Source: Rhizobiaceae bacterium
Lineage (GTDB): Bacteria > Pseudomonadota > Alphaproteobacteria > Rhizobiales > Rhizobiaceae
Length of the DNA: 64,000 nucleotides
Assembly: GCA_019635755.1 (NCBI GenBank)
Contig: JAHBYW010000005.1
Coordinates: forward strand, 310,001 to 374,000
Direction: 5' to 3'
The notes under the pieces are model-generated. The model did not search any database and had not been told where the DNA came from. It was given only the letters and a program-made list of their open reading frames with translations. This document shows, in pieces, positions 27,414 to 34,263 of the stretch (its first letter is position 1; each line of letters starts with the position of its first letter). A program made the translations under genes and the position numbers.

Positions 27414-28277
27414 TCAGCTCTTGGTGCCGCCGCTCGTCATGCCGGTCAGGAAGTAGCGCTGGAAGAAGACGAATACGGCAATGACGGGCAGGATCGAGAT
27501 GATTGCGGCGGCGGTGAGCGGACCCCAGTCGCGACCGTAGAATCCGAGATAGCCGTATATCGCGACCGGTAGCGTCTTGGACTCGCCCGACGAGATCATT
27601 GCGACGGCGACGACGAAGTCGTTCCAGGCAAAGGTGACGACGAATAGCCCCGACGCGACGAGTCCCGGGCCGGAAAGCGGCAGCACGACCTTGCGCAGCG
27701 TCTGGAAGCGCGAATAGCCGTCGATCAGCGCCGCGTTCTCCAGCTCGATCGGCAGGCTCAGGAAGTAACTGTAGAGAATCCAGACCACGAACGGGATCTG
27801 GTACGCTGAGTAGAGAAGGATGAGGCCCGTCAGGCTGTTGCTAAGATGAACGTTGGCCAGGAAGGTGAATGTCGGCACGATCAGCGACGGCAACGGAATG
27901 CTCATCAGCGCAACGATGAAGAAGATCAGTACCGTCTTGCCGCGGAACGGCAGCCGGGCGATCGCATAGGCCGCGATGGCGCCGATGCCGAGCGACAGCA
28001 GGACGGCGCCGACCGACACGATGACACTGTTGATGATCGGCGTCTGGATGCCGGTCTGGAAAAGCATCGCATAGTGCTCGAGCGTCGGTCGCTCCGGCAC
28101 GATCTGCGGGGGATAGACGAGGATGTCCTGCGTCGGCTTTAGCGAAGTCGACAACCCCCACAAGATCGGCGCGAGCGCGAAAGCAGCGATGACAAGGTTT
28201 ATCAACGCGTTGATTGCAGAGCGGGACCGAGCGCGGCGGCGCCAGGGACGAGCGACCGGGGAGGATGCGATCGTCAT
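27414..28277 (-). CDS. ABC transporter permease (MalG-type)
   Basis: The 287-residue protein has six predicted membrane helices and the EAA loop, here ELENAALIDGYSRFQTLRKV (E-x-x-A-x-x-D-G), which docks to the ATPase. The N-terminal TSLKPTQDILVYPPQIVPE is typical of MalG-class inner-membrane components. ATG 28277 overlaps the stop of the preceding permease gene (ATGA), so the two are translationally coupled. A longer frame runs upstream but there it is out of register with the real permease. Confidence 0.94.
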   Translation of the reverse strand: MTIASSPVARPWRRRARSRSAINALINLVIAAFALAPILWGLSTSLKPTQDILVYPPQIVPERPTLEHYAMLFQTGIQTPIINSVIVSVGAVLLSLGIGAIAAYAIARLPFRGKTVLIFFIVALMSIPLPSLIVPTFTFLANVHLSNSLTGLILLYSAYQIPFVVWILYSYFLSLPIELENAALIDGYSRFQTLRKVVLPLSGPGLVASGLFVVTFAWNDFVVAVAMISSGESKTLPVAIYGYLGFYGRDWGPLTAAAIISILPVIAVFVFFQRYFLTGMTSGGTKS

Positions 28278-29191
28278 GGCGCGCGCCTCCGCTCGCGAAA
28301 AAGCAGAAGGTTGAAGGCGACGAGAATCAGGTTGAACAGGAAGACCAGGATGGCCAGCGCGTTGGCGTCGCCGAGCTTGAATTCGACGAAGCCGAGTTCG
28401 TAGAGGGCAAGACCTGTCGTGCGGGTCGCGCCGTTCGGCCCACCGCCCGTCAGGATAAGCGAAAAGGTCAGCACGTTGACGAAGTGGATCAGCAGCCGAA
28501 CCACCGCGATCAGGATCGACAGCCGCATCAGCGGCAGCGTGATCCTGCGGAAGCGGTAGAACGCCCCCGCACCGTCGACGCGCGCCGCGTCGTAGAGCGA
28601 GGGCGGAATGCTCTTCAGGCCGGCGAGCAGCACGATCATCGCGAAGGCGCTGTCGCGCCATACGGCGTTGAAGACCAACGCGGCCATGGCGCTGCCCGGG
28701 TTGGCAAGCACCGAGTGATCGCCAAGACCAATCGGTCCCAACACCACCGCCATGAAGCCTGCATCGGTCGAGAATATCCACCTCAGCAGCAGTGATCCCA
28801 CCAGCATCGAGATCACGTAGGGCACCAGCGCTACGGCGCGCACGGCGACGTTCCAGCGACTGTCGCGCTCCAGGTGCACAGCGAGCGCCATGCCGACCGT
28901 CAGCGTCAGTCCGAGCGCGACGATGGAGAAGATGGCGGTGGCGCCGATGCTGCCCAGCACCATGGGCGAGGTGATCACGCGCCAATAGTTGTCCAGGCCG
29001 CGAAAGGAGGTGAGCTGGAAATACTCAACCTTGAAGAAGGAGTAGTAGAAGCCGAGCGCCAGCGGACCGGCGACCAGTGCGAGCTCGATGAGGACGAACG
29101 GGAGGATGAAGCCAAGGGAGCGGCGCTCGTCGGGACGAAGCGCGAAGCGGGAGGTCCGCGGGCCACGCGGAACGGCCTGCCCCGCTGGCAT
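28274..29191 (-). CDS. ABC transporter permease (MalF/UgpA-type)
   Basis: About 305 residues. A first helix (LGFILPFVLIELALVAGPLALGF) is followed by the periplasmic segment and five more helices. The EAA motif is IPPSLYDAARVDGAGAFYRF. It pairs with the permease encoded directly downstream. Start: ATG 29191 is chosen; an in-frame TTG at 29302 would add 37 residues of low family likeness. The first gene of this transcription unit is here unless transcription also enters from the dehydrogenase genes beyond 31251. Confidence 0.9.
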   Translation of the reverse strand: MPAGQAVPRGPRTSRFALRPDERRSLGFILPFVLIELALVAGPLALGFYYSFFKVEYFQLTSFRGLDNYWRVITSPMVLGSIGATAIFSIVALGLTLTVGMALAVHLERDSRWNVAVRAVALVPYVISMLVGSLLLRWIFSTDAGFMAVVLGPIGLGDHSVLANPGSAMAALVFNAVWRDSAFAMIVLLAGLKSIPPSLYDAARVDGAGAFYRFRRITLPLMRLSILIAVVRLLIHFVNVLTFSLILTGGGPNGATRTTGLALYELGFVEFKLGDANALAILVFLFNLILVAFNLLLFRERRRAP

Positions 29192-29313
29192 GATCCTGTC
29201 CGCAACCGGGTTGATTTCCGTTCGGGCCAGCGTCCCCTCCCAAGGATGCGCGATTGGCGATCTTCTGCCGGCATTTAAGCGCGCAGCGGATTGCGGATTC
29301 AATGTTCAAATGA

Positions 29314-29327
29314 TGCAAAACGTTGCA
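29314..29327. promoter_or_regulatory. Possible operator before the sugar-acid ABC operon
   Basis: TGCAAAACGTTGCA has TGCAA/TTGCA arms around a 4-base centre. It is similar in layout to LacI-family operators but with an off-centre CG. It lies 123 bp upstream of the permease start (29191) and before the divergent gene at 29403, in a locally AT-richer stretch. No regulator gene of LacI type is in the window, so this is only a candidate. Confidence 0.3.
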
Positions 29328-29402
29328 AAGATTCTGACTAAACCATTGCAGGAGATTGGAAAATCTGACTAATGGCAGTACTAAGGATGGTCATGGCCAG
29401 CG

Positions 29403-29807
29403 ATGCCGGCGATCGATGTCGAACGCATAACGACGGAAGAATGCGCGCGCCGTCTGAGCCGGCGGCTGCGCCAGCTCATCGGCCCTGGGCGGGTCTGGTC
29501 ATATCGTGGCGTCTCCAACCTTTCTGGCATCGACGAGCGCACACTGAAGGCATATTGCGCCGGCACCGCCTGCCCCAACCTGACGAAATTTCATCGTCTG
29601 CTCGCCGTGCTCGGACCGGCAATCACGGTCGACCTGCAGTTGATGCTTGGCTGGACACCGCGTTCCGGATTGCGCCTGCCGCCGGGTGCGGTCGACCTCG
29701 AAGCCGTCGCAAAGGATTTGCGCGAGCTGATGCGGGTCATCGATGCCGAGATGGGGAAGACGGACGCGGCGAAGGGGAGGAGGCTCGGCGCTAGAGACCG
29801 TCCCTGA
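29403..29807 (+). CDS. HTH-like domain protein, unnamed family, copy A
   Basis: The 134-residue protein contains one copy of a domain that occurs four times in this cluster. Residues ~30-85 read VWSYRGVSNLSGIDERTLKA, YCAGTACPNLTKFHRLLAVL, then GPAITVDLQLMLGWTPRSG. The arrangement R-T-L-K-x-Y-x-x-G-x-A-C-P-N-L-x-x-x-x-R-L-L-x-V-L-G-P looks like a helix-turn-helix in which R-T-L-K-S-Y is the recognition helix. I do not know a functional name. The 3' end overlaps the convergent gene 29791-30255 by 17 bp. Possible DNA-binding regulator; target unknown. Confidence 0.6.
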   Translation: MPAIDVERITTEECARRLSRRLRQLIGPGRVWSYRGVSNLSGIDERTLKAYCAGTACPNLTKFHRLLAVLGPAITVDLQLMLGWTPRSGLRLPPGAVDLEAVAKDLRELMRVIDAEMGKTDAAKGRRLGARDRP

Positions 29808-30255
29808 GGATCGCCGGCTGGCTTTCCTTGACGTCGCGCAGAACCCTCTCGATCGCGACCAGCGCCTGCGCGACGCCGTGGCGCAGCTCCGCGAGGTGCG
29901 AGGTGCTCGGCTGCGGCCCGCGGCGCCCGCGTGGCTCCCATCCCAGCATAAATGCTAGCTCGATTCCGACCTCCGGGCCGAACACGCGCATGAGCCGCTC
30001 ATAGCGCGCCAGATTAGGGCACGCCTTGCCGTCGACATAGGCGCGAATGGTCCGCTCCTTTATGCCGGTGCGCGCCGCCGCTTCGGCGAAGCTGACCTTG
30101 CCCGGACCCGGGCCGATTATCGTCGAAATGCGGTAGCTCAAACGCTTCTTCACCGCCGCAGGCGTAATCTCCGGGACGCTCAGCGGCTCCGAATACGGCG
30201 ATTTCGCCTTGGTCGTCCGGCGGGGCTCCCGGGTACGTCGTGCGCGCTGGGCCAT
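29791..30255 (-). CDS. HTH-like domain protein, unnamed family, copy B
   Basis: The 154-residue protein begins MAQRARRTREPRRTTKAK, a very basic N-terminus. ATG 30255 has GAGGAG seven bases upstream. The shared domain reads KVSFAEAAARTGIKERTIRA, YVDGKACPNLARYERLMRVF, GPEVGIELAFMLGWEPRG. The C-terminal helix SHLAELRHGVAQALVAIERV resembles that in copy A (LEAVAKDLRELMRVIDAEM) and may dimerise. It is divergent from the two-domain gene at 30329, with 73 bp between starts as the shared promoter region. Confidence 0.6.
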   Translation of the reverse strand: MAQRARRTREPRRTTKAKSPYSEPLSVPEITPAAVKKRLSYRISTIIGPGPGKVSFAEAAARTGIKERTIRAYVDGKACPNLARYERLMRVFGPEVGIELAFMLGWEPRGRRGPQPSTSHLAELRHGVAQALVAIERVLRDVKESQPAILRDGL

Positions 30256-30328
30256 CGATGCTCTCCTCGAGTGCAAGAATAGTATCACGCGACACGCAGC
30301 GCCAAGCGCCGATGACGCGGCCGCTGGC

Positions 30329-31309
30329 ATGTGCAACTATGGCCCGACCAATGGCACCCCGACTAGCGCAGTGCGTTCCGACGTCCGACACATCACCCCC
30401 GCGACGGTGACCCAAAGCGTGAGCCGGTCGCTGCGAAAGCTGGTTGGCCCCAGCCGACGCTGGAGCTACGCCTCCGTCTCGAAGGAAACCGGCATCGATG
30501 TGCGCACCCTGAAGTCGTATGTGCAGGGAGCTGCTTGTCCTAACCTCGTGCGCTACAAGCGTTTGCTTGCCGTGCTGGGTCCGGAGGTAGGCGAAGAGCT
30601 GAACCGCATGCAAGGCATGCTGCCGCGGCGGTGCGAAAGCCCGCCCGAAGCGCTCGACCTCGTCGCCCTGCGGGCCGAACTGGCGCGCGCCAGCTCAATA
30701 GTCCGCAGCATTCTATCGATTCCACCGGCCTACATCTCTGAACGCAGCGCTCCCGCCTCGGCCACCGCTACGGACTCGGTACCGACCAAAGCCGAGTACA
30801 GGAACTCGCTCAAGCCAATGCGCATCGACCGGAGGGCGATCGCAGAACGATTCGGCTTCCGTCTTGCGCAGATGATCGGCGAGGGTCGCAGATGGTCTCT
30901 CGCCGAGGTCGCCGACGCGACCGATATCGACGCGCGAACGCTGCGCTCGTATCGCGACGGCACGGCCTGCCCGAACCTCGCCCGCTACATGCGCCTGCTC
31001 CAGGTGCTTGGCCCCGAAAGCGGCTACGAACTCGCGCTGATGCTTGGTTGGCAGCCGCGCTTCCGCATCGCTCCAAAACATTCGGCCGAGGCGTTGCGTG
31101 CGCTCGACGCGGCGGCACTCGAGACCTGCGCGGCCGTCGACGAACTGATTGGCATGAACGGGTTGCGGTTTCTGTCGCCATCCGGCGAAACAGGGGAGCC
31201 CGCTGCAGGCGATGCGTCGCCGATCGATCAGACGGCTGCTTCACCTCGCATCACCCGTGGACGTCGACGGCCAGGATCCGGTCCGGATACCACGCGTAGC
31301 GCGTCGTAA
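30329..31309 (+). CDS. Two-domain HTH-like protein, unnamed family, copies C and D
   Basis: The 326-residue protein is an internal duplication. Domain C is RRWSYASVSKETGIDVRTLK, SYVQGAACPNLVRYKRLLAV, LGPEVGEELNRMQGMLPRR. Domain D is RRWSLAEVADATDIDARTLR, SYRDGTACPNLARYMRLLQV, LGPESGYELALMLGWQPRF. Each is followed by a helical segment beginning ALDLVALRAEL or ALRALDAAALE. The start at ATG 30329 (MCNYGPTNG) is uncertain. The last 59 bp run over the 3' end of the convergent epimerase gene. No sensor or enzymatic domain is visible. Probably a tandem-domain DNA-binding protein. Confidence 0.6.
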   Translation: MCNYGPTNGTPTSAVRSDVRHITPATVTQSVSRSLRKLVGPSRRWSYASVSKETGIDVRTLKSYVQGAACPNLVRYKRLLAVLGPEVGEELNRMQGMLPRRCESPPEALDLVALRAELARASSIVRSILSIPPAYISERSAPASATATDSVPTKAEYRNSLKPMRIDRRAIAERFGFRLAQMIGEGRRWSLAEVADATDIDARTLRSYRDGTACPNLARYMRLLQVLGPESGYELALMLGWQPRFRIAPKHSAEALRALDAAALETCAAVDELIGMNGLRFLSPSGETGEPAAGDASPIDQTAASPRITRGRRRPGSGPDTTRSAS

Positions 31310-32135
31310 AACCGAGCCTGGCTCTGGCCTTGCGCCAGTCGAAAGCGGCAGTCTCGGCATCGAGCGGAACGCGGATGTCGGTCAGGTCCGGAAACCACGT
31401 CCCGACGAGGCCATGCATCGGCTCAGGTGCGAAGGCACGGGCCGATGTGATGTTGAGAAGCTCGTAGCCTGCCACCTCTGATTCGGCCGCCAGACGCACT
31501 GCGCGCGCGGCATCGCGCACGTCGATATAGGCCCAGAGGCTCTTCGCACCCTGCAGAGGCGCGCCAAGCCGGCGCGAGATATGCTCGACGTGTCGCGCAG
31601 GATCCCAGATGACGGGAAATCGCAGGCAGACCGTGTCCATCGAGCCGCCGCGGCTGAAGGCCTCGGCCAAAATCTCGCAGGCAAGCTTTGAAGCGCTGTA
31701 GGCGTCCGAGGGCTCACAGGGATGCTGCTCGTCGACCGGCAGGTACCGCGGAGTCACGATGTCGGCGGCATAGGGGAAGCCGAGTGCGGACTGGCTCGAC
31801 GCGAGAACGACGCGGCAGATGCCCGCCGCTTGTGCGGCAGCAAGGACATTCCCCGTGGTTGTTGTGTTAACGCCCCAAACTTCGGCCGGAGTTCCCGCAT
31901 GAGGCGAAGGAAGCGCCGCCAGATGAACGAGCGTAACGCAATCCTCCAGCGCACGTTCGACGCCGGCGCGGTCCAGGAGGTCGAGTAGCCGCTCTCGGTA
32001 GCGGCCCGCGACTGTGGCGGTTGGCACGCGGTCGAGGCCCAACACCTCTTGGCCCGCACCCAGAAGTTCCGCAACGACGGCGCGGCCGAGCAGGCCGGCC
32101 GCGCCCGTGACGGCGATCGGACCGGCGGCCTTCAT
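31251..32135 (-). CDS. NAD-dependent epimerase/dehydratase family protein (possible uronate/aldose dehydrogenase)
   Basis: The 294-residue extended SDR has the Rossmann motif AVTGAAGLLGRAVV near the N-terminus, LVHLAALPSPHAGTP, VVLASSQSALG and the catalytic YSASK (DAYSASKLACEI). The TGAAGLLG start and short C-terminus recall bacterial uronate dehydrogenases, which oxidise hexuronates to aldaric acid lactones and would feed a glucarate-dehydratase-type enzyme such as that at 21977; this is an inference. It follows the SDR gene at 32141 by 5 bp on the same strand. Confidence 0.82.
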   Translation of the reverse strand: MKAAGPIAVTGAAGLLGRAVVAELLGAGQEVLGLDRVPTATVAGRYRERLLDLLDRAGVERALEDCVTLVHLAALPSPHAGTPAEVWGVNTTTTGNVLAAAQAAGICRVVLASSQSALGFPYAADIVTPRYLPVDEQHPCEPSDAYSASKLACEILAEAFSRGGSMDTVCLRFPVIWDPARHVEHISRRLGAPLQGAKSLWAYIDVRDAARAVRLAAESEVAGYELLNITSARAFAPEPMHGLVGTWFPDLTDIRVPLDAETAAFDWRKARARLGFTTRYAWYPDRILAVDVHG

Positions 32136-32140
32136 TGAAA

Positions 32141-32923
32141 TCAGCGCCCGCCGGTCACGTCGACCAGAGCGGCAGTGATGAAGGACGCCTTGTCCGACAG
32201 GAGGAACAGCACGGCTTCGGCGACCTCGCTCGGCTGTCCGGGCCGTCCCATCGGGATCAATCGCGCCATCCGCTCATAGTGACCCGCGCCGCCGTCGGCG
32301 GCGTGTGCCTCGGTCACGATGGTCGCAGGCCGCACCGCGTTGACCCTGATGCCCTGGTCCGCCACCTCGGTCGAAAGCCCCAGCGTCAGCGCGTCCATGC
32401 CGGCCTTCGCGGCGCCGTACATGACCAGGTTCTTGACGCCGTCCTTGCGGTAGGGCGGGCCGCCGCGGCGGGCGCAGTCCGACGACACGTTGACGATCGC
32501 GCCGCCGGTACCGCCAAGCCCAGTCGACATGCGCTTGACCGCTTCGCGACTGCAATATGCCGCCGACGTCAGGTTGAGTGCGATGATGCCGTCGATCTGG
32601 ATCATCGGCGAATCGACCAGTTGGTTGCCGGTGGGCGCCGCCGGAAAGCGCGAGCCGCCCGCATTGTTGACCAGCGCGGTTAGCCGTCCGAGCTTCTGGT
32701 CCACCTCCTCAAACATCCGCACCACATCCGGTTCCTGCGTGACATCTGCCTTGAGGGCGATGGCCTTGCCGCCCTTGGCAACGATTTCCTTTGCCAGCGC
32801 CTCAGCCGCGTCCGGTGAGCTGTTGTAGTTGATCGCCACGGCATACCCGGCCTCCGCCGCGCCACGGCAGATCGCCGCGCCGATGCCCCGACTTCCACCT
32901 GTAACGAGGAGTACTCCGCCCAT
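32141..32923 (-). CDS. Short-chain dehydrogenase/reductase
   Basis: The 260-residue classical SDR has the cofactor motif VTGGSRGIGAAICRG, NNAGG (VNNAGGSRF), catalytic Ser in NVSSDCARRGG and Y-x-x-x-K in VMYGAAKAGMDAL. The C-terminal FLLSDKASFITAALVDVTGG is the usual glucose-1-dehydrogenase/FabG-like ending. Substrate is unknown; its position before the epimerase-family gene suggests the sugar-acid pathway. The first codon is ATG 32923, with the start region reading MGGVLLVTGG. Confidence 0.9.
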   Translation of the reverse strand: MGGVLLVTGGSRGIGAAICRGAAEAGYAVAINYNSSPDAAEALAKEIVAKGGKAIALKADVTQEPDVVRMFEEVDQKLGRLTALVNNAGGSRFPAAPTGNQLVDSPMIQIDGIIALNLTSAAYCSREAVKRMSTGLGGTGGAIVNVSSDCARRGGPPYRKDGVKNLVMYGAAKAGMDALTLGLSTEVADQGIRVNAVRPATIVTEAHAADGGAGHYERMARLIPMGRPGQPSEVAEAVLFLLSDKASFITAALVDVTGGR

Positions 32924-33011
32924 TTTTGTCTCCCGATCTGTGGGGACTGGAGTATCACCGACTCTATCGCAGAACCCTGTCCATTTTGCGCAAGTCTAAT
33001 CCGCCTCTGCC

Positions 33012-33137
33012 GTCGAATCCTTGCCCACATGCGACGAGGAGGAAGCCAGCTGCCAACTCGGCATGTCAGTGCAGACGCTGCGCGACACCTGTGGCCATCA
33101 TCATCCCGACTGGCAGTCGGAGGCGGCGGAGGTCTGA
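33012..33137 (+). pseudogene. C-terminal remnant of a tyrosine integrase
   Basis: The frame ends at TGA 33135 and reads ASCQLGMSVQTLRDTCGHHHPDWQSEAAEV in two parts: ASCQLGMSVQTLRDT, then CGHHHPDWQSEAAEV. Phage-type integrases of alphaproteobacteria end with LGMS-x-x-T-L-x-x-x-YGHHHPD-x-x-x-E-A, where the Tyr is the catalytic nucleophile. Here that residue is Cys, and nothing upstream continues the protein. It is therefore a dead fragment. It lies 58 bp from tRNA-Thr, a common attachment target, suggesting an old element that was lost. Confidence 0.65.
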
Positions 33138-33195
33138 CGAGAAACGCCGTTTCCGTGCAGGGAATGAAAGCCGAATGGCTCAGCCATTGAAAAGT

Positions 33196-33271
33196 TGGTG
33201 CCGCTTGCGTGACTCGAACACGCGACCCCATCATTACGAATGATGTGCTCTACCAACTGAGCTAAAGCGGC
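33196..33271 (-). tRNA. tRNA-Thr (anticodon CGU)
   Basis: On the minus strand the sequence starts GCCGCTTTAGCTCAGTTGG, has the anticodon loop TTCGTAA closed by a CATCA/TGATG stem, the T-loop GTTCGAGTC, and ends GCAAGCGGCACCA. The acceptor arms GCCGCTT and AAGCGGC pair fully and the CCA end is encoded. The CGT anticodon reads ACG (Thr). Confidence 0.96.
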
Positions 33272-33643
33272 AACCGCTCCGCGCGGGCGCGAAGTTGGTG
33301 CGCTGATACCCTCAATGCTCCCGCATTTCAAGCCGCCTCTGGGTGGACCGGCCAACAGAGGCCGCGTACGCCCGTCGCCGGTTGCGCGCGGCCGTTCGCG
33401 GACACCGTTTCGTGATCATCAGGCGATGCGCTCGCGTCCCGGCCCGAGCAAAGCGCGATCCCGGCGCGATCCCGGCTTGGGGCCGCGGATCCGGTGCACG
33501 CAAGCCCGCCGAGCCGGCCGTTATAGCCACAAAGAAACAACGCTTTGCCGATGGACAAGCGCCAACATGTCGATAAATTTGACATAGCCCTCGCGCCATT
33601 CTTCGACGCCTCATCTCAACGACGAGGGTTCGGGAGGGTGCCT
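33272..33643. other. Intergenic, no gene seen
   Basis: Small open frames exist on both strands, but none has an SD plus recognisable protein. The segment contains the upstream region of the molybdenum hydroxylase operon. A GGGAGG SD appears just before 33644. The AT-richer part around 33575-33605 (AAATTTGACATAG) is the best place for that promoter. Confidence 0.4.
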
Positions 33644-34135
33644 ATGGCTTCAGTTTCGATGACGGTGAACGGCCGCGCGGTGAGCGGCGAAGTCGAGGGC
33701 CGAACCCTCCTCGTCCACTACCTGCGCGAGCATCTCGGACTGACCGGGACGCATGTCGGCTGCGACACCTCGCAATGCGGCGCCTGCGTCGTTCATGTCG
33801 ACGGCAAGGCCGTGAAGAGCTGCACCATGCTCGCCGCCCAGGCGTCGGGCTCCACCATCGTCACCATCGAAGGCCTGGCCGACGGCGCCGACCTGCACCC
33901 GGTGCAGGCCGCGTTCAAGGAGAACCATGGCCTGCAATGCGGCTTCTGCACGCCCGGGATGATCATGGCCGCGACGGACATGATCCGCCGCCACCCGGAA
34001 GGCCTGGACGAGAAGACGGTCCGCGCCGAGCTCGAAGGCAATATCTGCCGCTGCACGGGCTACCACAACATCGTCAAGGCGATCCTCGCCGCATCGGAAG
34101 CGATGGCGAAGGGCGGCAAGGCGAAGGCGGCGTGA
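33644..34135 (+). CDS. coxS: Molybdenum hydroxylase small (2Fe-2S) subunit, CoxS-type
   Basis: The 163-residue iron-sulfur subunit transfers electrons from the molybdenum site to FAD. The plant-type ferredoxin cluster is C40, C45, C48, C60 ([12 protein letters not shown] and KSCTML). The second cluster is C99, C102, C135, C137 (QCGFCTPGM and [12 protein letters not shown]). Start ATG 33644 with GGGAGG upstream. It is followed by the large and medium subunits, an S-L-M order different from the M-S-L order of true CO dehydrogenase operons. Confidence 0.93.
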   Translation: MASVSMTVNGRAVSGEVEGRTLLVHYLREHLGLTGTHVGCDTSQCGACVVHVDGKAVKSCTMLAAQASGSTIVTIEGLADGADLHPVQAAFKENHGLQCGFCTPGMIMAATDMIRRHPEGLDEKTVRAELEGNICRCTGYHNIVKAILAASEAMAKGGKAKAA

Positions 34136-34140
34136 TGCGC

Positions 34141-34245
34141 CAGTCGGCAATTGGCGGTCGGCAATCGGATTGATGGAGGCGCTTCGGCATCGGTGATGCG
34201 TGTAGTCAATCCTGCGACTGCCGATTGCCGACTGCCGACTGCCGC
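34141..34245. repeat. Imperfect inverted extragenic repeat
   Basis: The left arm (34141-34168) repeats CGGCAAT-type heptamers (CAGTCGGCAATTGGCGGTCGG). The right arm (34214-34245) is its near complement (GACTGCCGATTGCCGACTGC). Together they can form a long hairpin between the small- and large-subunit genes. Short CGGCAATCGGCAGT-like repeats are frequent between genes in rhizobial genomes, as I recall. It may set the relative expression of the two subunits. Confidence 0.55.
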
Positions 34246-34263
34246 CCACAGGGAGGAATAGGG

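Noticed and set aside
33012-33137. Functional integrase gene.
   Set aside because: Only the last ~40 codons remain and the catalytic Tyr position is Cys.
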